Assembly: GCF_024298965.1 (NCBI RefSeq)
Contig: NZ_CP085193.1
Location: forward strand, 7,812,001-7,876,000
Direction: 5' to 3'
DNA: 64,000 nucleotides
Source: Streptomyces rapamycinicus NRRL 5491
Lineage (GTDB): Bacteria > Actinomycetota > Actinomycetes > Streptomycetales > Streptomycetaceae
Below, piece after piece: positions 30,860-38,818 of this stretch (position 1 is its first letter; every line of letters starts with the position of its first letter). Under the pieces are notes generated by a model. That model saw nothing but the letters and a program-made list of their open reading frames with translations, made no database searches and had not been told where the DNA came from. The translations under genes were made by a program, and so were the position numbers.

Positions 30860-30913
30860 CCGAGTAGCCGTACGGCGGTGACATGGCGGTACGGCGGCGA
30901 TGCAGCGGCCGGG

Positions 30914-30948
30914 CGGTGACGTAGCCGTCCGGCGGCCCTCCGTCACCG
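30914..30948 (+). terminator. Possible hairpin after the radical SAM gene
   Basis: CGGTGACG (30914-30921) pairs perfectly with CGTCACCG (30941-30948). A TAGGCT -10-like element follows at 30972-30977, so the DUF2344 gene may have its own promoter. Confidence 0.4.
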
Positions 30949-30995
30949 GGCCGCCCGCGCCGCCCACAAAGTAGGCTGGAAGACACCGGGGCCCC

Positions 30996-31859
30996 GTGGC
31001 CCTGGGGTTCGACGGCAAGGAAGTACAAGGAGACAGTCCCCTGGGCAAGCGACAGCCCGAAGGCCCGCCGCCCGCACCCGCGGTGCAGCGCATCCGTTTG
31101 CGTTACACCAAGCGCGGCCGCCTCCGGTTCACCAGCCACCGCGACTTCCAGCGCGCCTTCGAGCGGGCGCTGCGCCGCGCCGAGGTGCCGATGGCGTACT
31201 CGGCGGGGTTCACCCCGCATCCGAAGGTGTCCTACGCCAATGCCGCACCCACCGGCACCGGCAGCGAGGCGGAGTACCTGGAGATCCAGCTGACCGAGGC
31301 GCGTGACCCCGAGAAGCTGCGGGCGGTCCTCGACGAGTCACTGCCCGAGGGGCTCGACGTGATCGAGTCCGTGGAGGCCCGCACCTCGGGGCTCGCCGAC
31401 CGGCTGCAGGCGTCCGTATGGGAGATCCGGCTCGACCGGGTCGCCCCGGCGGACGCCGATCGGGCCGTCGCGGCCTTCCTGGAGGCCGACACGGTCGAGG
31501 TGGAACGCCGGACGAAAAACGGGTTGCGAACCTTCGACGCCCGTGCCGCGGTGGCCCGGCTGGAGACGCTTCCGGCTCGGGCCGATAGGCCCGGCGACGG
31601 TGGCTGTGCGATACTGCGGCTGGTGGTACGGCATCTGACACCTGCCGTACGACCCGACGACGTCCTGTCCGGTCTCCGCGCTACGGCCGACCTGGCGCCG
31701 CCGGTCCCCGCAGCGGTGACCAGGCTGGCGCAGGGGCTGCTCGATGAGGAGTCCGGCACGGTGACCGACCCGCTCGCGCCCGATCGCGAGGCAGCTCAGG
31801 CCGCTACATCCACGGCCGCCGAGCTGACCGCCGCGATGGCGCCGGAAGGTCCCGCGTAG
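30996..31859 (+). CDS. TIGR03936 / DUF2344 protein
   Basis: The protein is up to 287 residues, with the DUF2344 core (RIRLRYTKRGRLRFTSHRDFQRAFERALRR, then GFTPHPKVSYA) at residues 32-230. An acidic, Ala-rich C-terminal tail follows. It acts with the preceding TIGR03960 radical SAM protein, to which it is fused in some species. The start is uncertain: GTG 30996 has no ribosome site, while a CTG at 31041 stands 8 nt after a perfect AAGGAG (31027-31032) and keeps the whole conserved domain. GTG 31083 would also keep the core. Function unknown; RNase E/G follows. Confidence 0.85.
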   Translation: MALGFDGKEVQGDSPLGKRQPEGPPPAPAVQRIRLRYTKRGRLRFTSHRDFQRAFERALRRAEVPMAYSAGFTPHPKVSYANAAPTGTGSEAEYLEIQLTEARDPEKLRAVLDESLPEGLDVIESVEARTSGLADRLQASVWEIRLDRVAPADADRAVAAFLEADTVEVERRTKNGLRTFDARAAVARLETLPARADRPGDGGCAILRLVVRHLTPAVRPDDVLSGLRATADLAPPVPAAVTRLAQGLLDEESGTVTDPLAPDREAAQAATSTAAELTAAMAPEGPA

Positions 31860-32007
31860 GGCCGCCGTCGATGCGCCGCCGATGCACTTGGGAGCCACCC
31901 GGGTCCGGCTGGCGCACTGACCAGAAGACTTTCGCCGGTCCCGACAGATCCGGTCCCGGCGAGCGAGACGACAGCTCCCGTGCGGCGCCCGCGCCCCGGA
32001 CGGCGGC

Positions 32008-32028
32008 ACCCGCGCACAGTGCGCGGGT
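32008..32028 (+). other. Hairpin in RNase E/G leader
   Basis: A 9-bp perfect stem (32008-32016 with 32020-32028) with a 3-nt loop lies in the 222-nt region before RNase E/G. E. coli RNase E controls its own mRNA through a leader hairpin; a similar role here is only a guess. Confidence 0.35.
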
Positions 32029-32081
32029 GGCCGGCCGGAATCAGGCGCGGCGCCCGGGAGCGTGACGGGAGAAACGCCCGC

Positions 32082-35000
32082 ATGCTCGAACCTATTGAGC
32101 CGACCCGACCTGTCCAGCCCCTGGGGTCATCCGCGCCGCGTGCCGTGGTACCCGGGGAACCCATCGACAACACGCCCAGCGACACGCTGCCGCCGCGCCG
32201 CCGCCGTGCGGCCTCCCGCCCGGCCGGTCCGCCGCCCGGTGCGGTGAGCGAGGCCGAGGTCACCGCGCCCTCGGTACCGGCCATAGCCGCTGCGCAGACC
32301 GGTGCCTTCGCCGCCGCCGAGGCCGCTTCCGAGCCCGTCGCCGCCGGTGCCGCCATGGCCACCGCGGGTGGATCCGTATCCGGGTCCGACACCGAATCCA
32401 CCGCTCCGCCCGCCCGTACGCGGCGCCGGGTCGCCCGCAAGGCGACCGCTCCGGCCGGTTCGCCGGAAGCCGCGGAGACCGTGGTCCCGGCCGACGCCGG
32501 GCTTGGCGGCGAGGAGACCGAGGCCGCCGCCGAGCCGGTGGCGGAGCCCGTGGTGGAGGCCGCCGCCGAGGCCGCTCCGCCCGCCCGTACGCGACGCCGT
32601 GCCACCCGTAAGGTGACCGCTCCGGCCGGTGCCCCCGCGGAGTCGGAGGCCGTGCAGCCGAGCGAGCCGGAGGCGGCGGAGGAGCCCGAAGAGACCGAGG
32701 AGTCCGCGGCGGCTGCGGCCGCCGAGGCCGAGACCGTGTCCTCGGCCCCCGCCCGTACCCGCCGCCGTGCGACCCGTAAGGCCGCCGCCCCCGAGGGTGC
32801 GCCGCAGGCGGAGGCCGCCGACGCGGACGCGTCGTCTGCGGCGGCCGCTGGCGGCAGTGGTGACGAGGCCACGGCCCCAGCCGCAGTCGCAGCCGATGCC
32901 CAGGCCGATGAGGCCCCGCGTGCCCGTACGCGCCGTCGTGCGGCCCGTAAGGTGACCGCTCCGGCCGGTGCCCCCGCGGAGTCGGAGGCCGCGGAGGTCG
33001 TGCCGCCGAAGGAGCCGGTGGAGCCGGAGGCGACCGAGGAGTCGCCGGCGGCCGCCGAGGCCGAGACCGTGCCCCCGGCCCCCGCCCGTACCCGTCGCCG
33101 TGCGACCCGTAAGGTCACCGCCCCCGCCGGAGCGCCCGCGGAGGCCGAGGCCGCCGAGGAGCCCGCCGCCGAGCAGCGTGGCGAGAGCGCCGAGGAGACC
33201 GCCGGTACGCGGGCCGAGGACGAGGCGCCGCGCGCCCGCACCCGCCGCCGTGCCACCCGGAGCACCACATCCGAGGAGCCGAGCGGCGCTCAGGAGCCGC
33301 AGGCCGCCGAGGCCGAGGCCCCCGCCGCCGAGGCCGCGTCCGAGCCGGAGCCCGCGCCCCGTTCGCGGCGCCGGGCGGCCCGCCCGCCCACGGCCGTGTT
33401 CCAGGCGCCCGTCTTCACCGAGCCGGTCTTCCAGACGCCGGAGAGCGCCGCCGCCGCGGCCGCCGCCGCGCTGGAGGAGCCCGAGGAGGAGGACGAGGAG
33501 CAGCCGACGGCCGAGGCCGTAGAGCCCGAGGCGCCCGCCGGCCGCCGTCGGCGCCGCCGCCGTGGCGCCGCGCCCGCCGAGGAGCAGCCGGAGGCCGCCG
33601 AGGAGCCCGAGGCCGCCGAGGAGAGCGAGACAGAGGCCGAGGCCGGTCAGCCCGAGGGCGAGTCCGGCGAGGAGGAGTCGGGCGACCGTCCGGCCCGTCG
33701 CCGCCGCCGTGGTGGCCGTCGCCGCCGTCGTGGCGAGACCGCCGAGGCCGAGGGCGCTTCCGAGACCGGTGAGCGGTACGACGACGAGTCGGCCGCCGAG
33801 GGCGAGGGCGCCGACGAGCAGGGCGACGGCCGGGACGACTCGGGCGCCGAGGCCGGTGAGCCCGGCGGCTCCAGCAGCAGCCGCCGTCGCCGTCGCCGCC
33901 GCCGTCGCAGCGGTGACGCCGCCGAGCCCGAGGCGGCCGGTGACGACCCGGAGCGCACGGTCGTCAAGGTCCGCGAGCCCCGGGAGCGGCGCGGCAAGGA
34001 AGCCGAGTCCGGTGCCGACGAGGTGCAGTCGATCAAGGGGTCGACGCGTCTGGAGGCCAAGAAGCAGCGCCGTCGCGAGGGCCGTGAGCAGGGCCGTCGC
34101 CGTGTGCCGATCATCACCGAGGCCGAGTTCCTGGCCCGTCGCGAGGCGGTCGAGCGGGTCATGGTCGTCCGGCAGAACGGCGATCGCACCCAGATCGGCG
34201 TGCTGGAGGACAACGTCCTCGTCGAGCACTTCGTCAACAAGGAGCAGGCCACCAGCTACGTCGGCAACGTCTACCTGGGCAAGGTCCAGAACGTGCTGCC
34301 GTCGATGGAGGCCGCCTTCGTCGACATCGGCAAGGGCCGCAACGCCGTGCTGTACGCGGGCGAGGTGAACTTCGAGGCGCTGGGGCTCGCCAACGGGCCG
34401 CGCCGCATCGAGACCGCCCTGAAGTCCGGCCAGTCCGTGCTGGTGCAGGTCACCAAGGACCCGATCGGCCACAAGGGCGCCCGGCTGACCAGCCAGGTCT
34501 CCCTGCCCGGCCGCTACCTGGTGTACGTGCCCGAGGGCTCGATGACCGGCATCAGCCGCAAGCTGCCCGACACCGAGCGGGCCCGGCTGAAGCAGATCCT
34601 CAAGAAGATCGTCCCCGAGGACGCGGGCGTGATCGTCCGCACCGCCGCCGAGGGTGCGAGCGAGGAGGAGCTGTCCCGCGATGTCGCCCGGCTGCAGGCG
34701 CAGTGGGAGGAGATCAAGAAGAAGGCGAAGAGCGGTAACGCCCCGTCGCTGCTCTACGGCGAGCCCGACATGACCGTCCGGGTCGTCCGCGACATCTTCA
34801 ACGAGGACTTCTCCAAGGTCATCGTCAGCGGTGACGACGCGTGGGAGACCATCCACGGCTATGTCTCGCACGTGGCGCCCGACCTCGCGGACCGGCTCCA
34901 GAAGTGGAACTCGGACGTCGATGTCTTCGCCACCTACCGGATCGACGAGCAGCTGATGAAGGCGCTGGACCGCAAGGTCTGGCTGCCCAGCGGCGGCTCG

Positions 35001-36230
35001 CTGGTGATCGACCGGACCGAGGCGATGGTCGTCATCGACGTCAACACCGGCAAGTTCACCGGCCAGGGCGGCAACCTCGAGGAGACGGTCACCAGGAACA
35101 ACCTGGAGGCGGCCGAGGAGATCGTGCGCCAGCTGCGGCTGCGCGACCTCGGCGGCATCATCGTGATCGACTTCATCGACATGGTGCTGGAGTCCAACCG
35201 CGATCTGGTGCTGCGGCGGCTGCTGGAATGCCTGGGCCGGGACCGTACGAAGCACCAGGTGGCGGAGGTCACCTCGCTCGGCCTGGTCCAGATGACCCGT
35301 AAGCGGGTCGGCCAGGGGCTGCTGGAGTCCTTCTCCGAGTCCTGTGTGCACTGCAACGGCCGCGGCGTGATCGTCCACATGGACCAGGCGTCGTCCGCCG
35401 GCGGCGGTGGCGGCAAGCGCAAGAAGAAGAAGTCCGCCGCCGGTGCCGCTCAGCAGCAGGAGCGGGCCGCGGCTGAGGCCGAGGCCGAAGCCGAGGCGGA
35501 GTCCGAGGACGTCACCGAGGCGGCGGCCGAGATCGCGGCGGAGGCCACCCAGCCCAAGCCGCTGCCCGAGCCGGTCTTCGCGGCCGACGAGGAGCTGTAC
35601 AGCAGCGCCGCGGAGGCCGAGGCCGCCGCGACCCGTGGGCGTACGCGCCGCCGTGCCACCCGTAAGGTGTCCGCCCCGGCGGGCGCCCCGAAGGCCGCCA
35701 AGGAGCCCGAGGGCGTGGTGGTCGTGGTGGCCGACGAGCGTCGGGAGGCGGTCCAGGCGGAGCCGGAGGCGGCCGCCGAGGCCCCCGCCGCCGCTCCCGC
35801 CGAGGAGCAGGCCCCGCTCGAGGGCGTTCCCGCGCCGCGTACGCGCCGCCGTGCGACCCGTAAGGTGAGCGCCCCCGCGGGCTCGCCGACGGGTTCCGAG
35901 GAGGCGGCCGTGGTGGTCGTGAGCGGGTCTTCCGCCGAGTCGGAGCCGGAGTCGAGGCCCGAGCCGGAGGCGGCGCCCGAGAGCGCGTCCGCCGAGGGCG
36001 AGGCCGAGGCCGCGGCACCGGCGAAGAAGACCGCCCGTAAGGCCGCCAAGAAGGCTCCCGCCAAGAAGACGGCGGCCAAGAAGACCGCCGAGAAGAAGAC
36101 GCCGGCGAAGAAGACGGCCGCCAAGAAGGCCACGGCCAAGAAGACGACCGCCAAGAAGGCGGCGACGAAGAAGACCGCGGCCGCGGAGCAGCAGACTCCG
36201 CAGTCGGTCTCGGCCGCCACTGACGACTGA
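32082..36230 (+). CDS. rne: Ribonuclease E/G with long repeat-rich extensions
   Basis: This 1382-residue endoribonuclease is the core of RNA decay and rRNA maturation. The catalytic part lies at about residues 660-1110: S1 domain (NVYLGKVQNVLPSMEAAFVD), metal-binding Asp in MVVIDVNTGKF and IIVIDFIDM, and a zinc-link CVHC near 1087. The N-terminal 640 residues are disordered Ala/Glu-rich sequence with five good and two decayed ARTRRRATRK-type repeats (about 109-435) and Arg clusters. Two more repeats lie after the catalytic part (about 1185 and 1251), followed by a Lys/Ala tail resembling histone H1 (about 1313-1366). The ATG at 32082 has GGGAGA upstream; the frame is open to 31980. The TIGR03960-DUF2344-rne-rplU-rpmA-obg order is also known outside actinobacteria. 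Confidence 0.95.
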   Translation: MLEPIEPTRPVQPLGSSAPRAVVPGEPIDNTPSDTLPPRRRRAASRPAGPPPGAVSEAEVTAPSVPAIAAAQTGAFAAAEAASEPVAAGAAMATAGGSVSGSDTESTAPPARTRRRVARKATAPAGSPEAAETVVPADAGLGGEETEAAAEPVAEPVVEAAAEAAPPARTRRRATRKVTAPAGAPAESEAVQPSEPEAAEEPEETEESAAAAAAEAETVSSAPARTRRRATRKAAAPEGAPQAEAADADASSAAAAGGSGDEATAPAAVAADAQADEAPRARTRRRAARKVTAPAGAPAESEAAEVVPPKEPVEPEATEESPAAAEAETVPPAPARTRRRATRKVTAPAGAPAEAEAAEEPAAEQRGESAEETAGTRAEDEAPRARTRRRATRSTTSEEPSGAQEPQAAEAEAPAAEAASEPEPAPRSRRRAARPPTAVFQAPVFTEPVFQTPESAAAAAAAALEEPEEEDEEQPTAEAVEPEAPAGRRRRRRRGAAPAEEQPEAAEEPEAAEESETEAEAGQPEGESGEEESGDRPARRRRRGGRRRRRGETAEAEGASETGERYDDESAAEGEGADEQGDGRDDSGAEAGEPGGSSSSRRRRRRRRRSGDAAEPEAAGDDPERTVVKVREPRERRGKEAESGADEVQSIKGSTRLEAKKQRRREGREQGRRRVPIITEAEFLARREAVERVMVVRQNGDRTQIGVLEDNVLVEHFVNKEQATSYVGNVYLGKVQNVLPSMEAAFVDIGKGRNAVLYAGEVNFEALGLANGPRRIETALKSGQSVLVQVTKDPIGHKGARLTSQVSLPGRYLVYVPEGSMTGISRKLPDTERARLKQILKKIVPEDAGVIVRTAAEGASEEELSRDVARLQAQWEEIKKKAKSGNAPSLLYGEPDMTVRVVRDIFNEDFSKVIVSGDDAWETIHGYVSHVAPDLADRLQKWNSDVDVFATYRIDEQLMKALDRKVWLPSGGSLVIDRTEAMVVIDVNTGKFTGQGGNLEETVTRNNLEAAEEIVRQLRLRDLGGIIVIDFIDMVLESNRDLVLRRLLECLGRDRTKHQVAEVTSLGLVQMTRKRVGQGLLESFSESCVHCNGRGVIVHMDQASSAGGGGGKRKKKKSAAGAAQQQERAAAEAEAEAEAESEDVTEAAAEIAAEATQPKPLPEPVFAADEELYSSAAEAEAAATRGRTRRRATRKVSAPAGAPKAAKEPEGVVVVVADERREAVQAEPEAAAEAPAAAPAEEQAPLEGVPAPRTRRRATRKVSAPAGSPTGSEEAAVVVVSGSSAESEPESRPEPEAAPESASAEGEAEAAAPAKKTARKAAKKAPAKKTAAKKTAEKKTPAKKTAAKKATAKKTTAKKAATKKTAAAEQQTPQSVSAATDD
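32405..33385 (+). repeat. RTRRRATRK repeat block in the N-terminal part of RNase E/G
   Basis: The coding unit ARTRRR(A/V)(A/T)RK(V/A)TAPAG(A/S)P occurs five times in good form, spaced by acidic Ala/Glu stretches. Two decayed copies (RTRRRATRS, RSRRRAARP) follow. The matching DNA is a family of about 60-bp near-repeats. Confidence 0.8.
35634..35890 (+). repeat. RTRRRATRK repeats in the C-terminal part of RNase E/G
   Basis: Two copies of RTRRRATRKVSAPAG(A/S)P lie downstream of the catalytic core, about 66 codons apart. They are very close to the N-terminal copies, although about 800 residues of sequence separate the two blocks. Confidence 0.8.
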
Positions 36231-36253
36231 CCCGGCCGCCCGGCCGACCGGGA

Positions 36254-36281
36254 GGGCACACTGTCATGTGACAGTGTGCCC
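36254..36281 (+). terminator. RNase E/G terminator
   Basis: A 13-bp perfect stem (36254-36266 with 36269-36281) starts 23 nt after the stop. The formal loop is only 2 nt, so the innermost pairs probably open. Confidence 0.8.
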
Positions 36282-36293
36282 TTCGGGCTCTGG

Positions 36294-36471
36294 TAGCCTT
36301 GACCCTCGGCGTCTGTACGCCAAACCCCTGAGCACATCCCTTCCGCTTCGCCGGAAGAGGCCGTTCGGCCGATGCTGAATCGCATGATCACTCGGTTGTC
36401 GCGACCCCTCGTGGGCCGTGTTGGGCGGCTGGCATCAGAGGTCCGTTTTCTAGCGAGAGAGTGAGAACCGC
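36294..36471 (+). promoter_or_regulatory. rplU promoter and long leader
   Basis: TAGCCT (36294-36299) is a good -10 candidate. It would give a leader of about 165 nt before rplU. The leader holds a CTTCCG/CGGAAG hairpin near 36340-36360. Ribosomal protein genes are often controlled by such leaders; binding of L21 is inferred, not shown. Confidence 0.4.
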
Positions 36472-36792
36472 GTGTACGCAATCGTGCGCACCGGCGGCCG
36501 CCAGCAGAAGGTGGCCGTGGGCGATGTCATCGAGGTCGACCGTCTGGCCAGCAACAAGGTCGGCGACACCGTCGAGCTTTCCACTCTGCTCGTTGTCGAC
36601 GGCGATGCCGTCACCAGCGACCCGTGGGTCCTGGCCGGTGTGAAGGTTCGCGCCGAGGTCGTCGACCACCACAAGGGTGACAAGATCGACATCCTGAAGT
36701 ACAAGAACAAGACCGGCTACCGGAAGCGGATCGGCCACCGTCAGCTGCACACCGCGCTGAAGATCACCGGCATCGACTCGGCTGCGAAGTAA
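36472..36792 (+). CDS. rplU: 50S ribosomal protein L21
   Basis: L21 binds 23S rRNA near L20. The 106-residue protein is of normal length, begins [18 protein letters not shown] and ends with the basic [17 protein letters not shown] segment typical of the family. The GTG start has a weak purine-rich ribosome site (GAGAGAGTGAG). rpmA follows after 14 nt. Confidence 0.97.
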   Translation: MYAIVRTGGRQQKVAVGDVIEVDRLASNKVGDTVELSTLLVVDGDAVTSDPWVLAGVKVRAEVVDHHKGDKIDILKYKNKTGYRKRIGHRQLHTALKITGIDSAAK

Positions 36793-36806
36793 GGGACTGA
36801 GAAGAG

Positions 36807-37064
36807 ATGGCACACAAGAAGGGCGCATCGTCCACTCGGAACGGTCGCGACTCCAACGCCCAGCGGCTCGGCGTCAAGCGCTTCGGCGGCCAGGTCGTCA
36901 ACGCGGGTGAGATCCTGGTCCGCCAGCGCGGCACGCACTTCCACCCGGGCACGGGTGTCGGCCGCGGCGGCGATGACACGCTGTTCGCGCTGGCCGCCGG
37001 TGCGGTGCAGTTCGGCACCAGCCGTGGCCGCAAGGTCGTGAACATCGTTCCGGTCGCTGAGTAA
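36807..37064 (+). CDS. rpmA: 50S ribosomal protein L27
   Basis: L27 reaches the peptidyl-transferase centre with its N-terminus. The 85-residue protein has the short form [20 protein letters not shown] without the cleaved extension found in Firmicutes, so no Prp protease is needed. It shares an operon with rplU and is followed by a strong hairpin before obgE. Confidence 0.97.
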   Translation: MAHKKGASSTRNGRDSNAQRLGVKRFGGQVVNAGEILVRQRGTHFHPGTGVGRGGDDTLFALAAGAVQFGTSRGRKVVNIVPVAE

Positions 37065-37095
37065 TCAGCCCGGGCGATATCGCACAGCCTTTTCC

Positions 37096-37139
37096 GAGGG
37101 CGGACCGCTCTTCCCGTGACGGGAAGCGGGTCCGCCCTC
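37096..37139 (+). terminator. Extended hairpin after rpmA
   Basis: An outer 11-bp stem (37096-37106 with 37129-37139) continues into an inner 7-bp stem (37110-37116 with 37120-37126). It ends the rplU-rpmA transcript, at least in part. Confidence 0.75.
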
Positions 37140-37205
37140 GGCGCGTTACGAGCGTGAGGCACATCAGAACATCCCCGAACCCGTATGTAGCTGGAGGCAC
37201 CCGTC

Positions 37206-38639
37206 ATGACCACCTTCGTGGACCGCGTCGAACTGCATGTCGCCGCGGGTAACGGAGGCCACGGCTGCGCCTCCGTGCACCGCGAGAAGTTCAAGCCGCT
37301 CGGGGGACCGGACGGCGGCAACGGCGGCCGGGGCGGCGATGTGATCCTGGTCGTGGACCAGTCCGTCACCACCCTGCTCGACTATCACCACAGCCCCCAC
37401 CGCAAGGCCACCAACGGCAAGCCCGGCGAGGGCGGCAACCGCTCCGGCAAGGACGGTACCGACCTGGTCCTGCCGGTCCCGGACGGCACCGTCGTGCTCG
37501 ACAAGCGGGGCAACGTCCTGGCCGATCTGATCGGGGAGGGCACCACCTACATCGCCGCCCAGGGCGGCCGCGGCGGCCTCGGCAACGCCGCGCTCGCCTC
37601 GGCCCGCCGCAAGGCCCCCGGCTTCGCGCTGCTGGGCGAGCCGGGTCACTCCGGCGACGTCGTCCTGGAGCTCAAGACCGTCGCGGACGTGGCCCTCGTC
37701 GGCTACCCGAGCGCCGGCAAGTCCTCGCTGATCTCGGTGCTTTCGGCGGCCAAGCCGAAGATCGCCGACTATCCGTTCACCACGCTGGTGCCCAACCTCG
37801 GTGTGGTCACGGCCGGTTCGACCGTCTACACCATCGCCGACGTCCCCGGCCTGATCCCCGGCGCCAGCCAGGGCAAGGGCCTCGGCCTGGAGTTCCTGCG
37901 CCATGTCGAGCGCTGCTCGGTGCTGGTGCACGTGCTGGACACCGCGGCGCTGGAGTCCGAGCGCGATCCGCTGACCGACCTCGACGTCATCGAGGCGGAG
38001 CTGGCCCAGTACGGCGGTCTGGACGACCGGCCGCGGGTCGTCGTGCTCAACAAGGTCGACATCCCCGACGGCAAGGACCTCGCCGACATCATCCGGCCCG
38101 ATCTGGAGGCCCGCGGCTACCAGGTCCTCGAGGCCTCGGCGGTCGCACATCTCGGTCTCAAGGAGCTGTCCTTCGCCCTGGCGAAGATCGTCGCGGAGGC
38201 GCGGGAGGCGAAGCCGAAGGACGAGGCGACCCGGATCGTCATCCGGCCGAAGGCCGTGGACGACGCGGGCTTCAGGGTCGTCGCCGAGGAGGGCTTCTAC
38301 CGCGTGCTGGGCGAGAAGCCCGAACGCTGGGTGCGTCAGACCGACTTCGCCAACGACGAGGCCGTGGGCTACCTCGCCGACCGCCTGGCGCGCCTCGGCG
38401 TCGAGGAGGAGCTGATGAAGGCGGGCGCCCACTCGGGCGACGAGGTCGTCATCGGCCCCGAGGACGACGCGGTCGTCTTCGACTGGGAGCCGAGCCTCGC
38501 GACCGGCGCGGAGATGCTGGGCCGCCGTGGTGAGGACCACCGCTTCGACACCCCGCGCCCGGCCGCGCAGCGGCGGCGGGACCGGGATGCCGAGCGCGAC
38601 GAGGCGGACGAGGAGTTCGACACGTTCAAGCCGTTCTGA
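37206..38639 (+). CDS. obgE: GTPase Obg
   Basis: Obg is an essential GTPase of ribosome assembly; in Streptomyces it also influences the onset of aerial growth and sporulation. The 477-residue protein has the Gly-rich Obg domain (1-158, repeated GGNGG, GGRGG), the G domain with G1 [10 protein letters not shown]3 DVPGLI and G4 NKVD, and a C-terminal OCT domain (about 340-430). An acidic/Arg tail follows. GGAGG lies 9 nt before the ATG. Confidence 0.97.
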   Translation: MTTFVDRVELHVAAGNGGHGCASVHREKFKPLGGPDGGNGGRGGDVILVVDQSVTTLLDYHHSPHRKATNGKPGEGGNRSGKDGTDLVLPVPDGTVVLDKRGNVLADLIGEGTTYIAAQGGRGGLGNAALASARRKAPGFALLGEPGHSGDVVLELKTVADVALVGYPSAGKSSLISVLSAAKPKIADYPFTTLVPNLGVVTAGSTVYTIADVPGLIPGASQGKGLGLEFLRHVERCSVLVHVLDTAALESERDPLTDLDVIEAELAQYGGLDDRPRVVVLNKVDIPDGKDLADIIRPDLEARGYQVLEASAVAHLGLKELSFALAKIVAEAREAKPKDEATRIVIRPKAVDDAGFRVVAEEGFYRVLGEKPERWVRQTDFANDEAVGYLADRLARLGVEEELMKAGAHSGDEVVIGPEDDAVVFDWEPSLATGAEMLGRRGEDHRFDTPRPAAQRRRDRDAERDEADEEFDTFKPF

Positions 38640-38739
38640 GGGCCGCGTGGCCGCAGCGGGGCGCCCCTGGGTGGTCCCGGATGCTCCGGGCTCCCGCGCG
38701 GGCTCTGAGCGGGCTTCCCGGTGCCACCCGGCAGATGGC

Positions 38740-38781
38740 ATGACGAAGGGCCCGGGAGAAATCTCCCGGGCCCTTCGTCAT
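38740..38781. terminator. 19-bp bidirectional terminator
   Basis: A perfect 19-bp stem (38740-38758 with 38763-38781) and AAAT loop lie between the convergent obgE and glycerophosphotransferase-like gene. It is the strongest hairpin in the window. Confidence 0.85.
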
Positions 38782-38818
38782 GCTCTCGGTGCCCGCCGTC
38801 GGCTCGGACCGCCGGACG

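Noticed and set aside
32127..35378. 1083-codon minus-strand open frame over RNase E/G
   Set aside because: It is a shadow of the repeat-rich gene; its Gly/Leu/Arg composition is the reverse complement of the Ala/Glu/Arg repeats.
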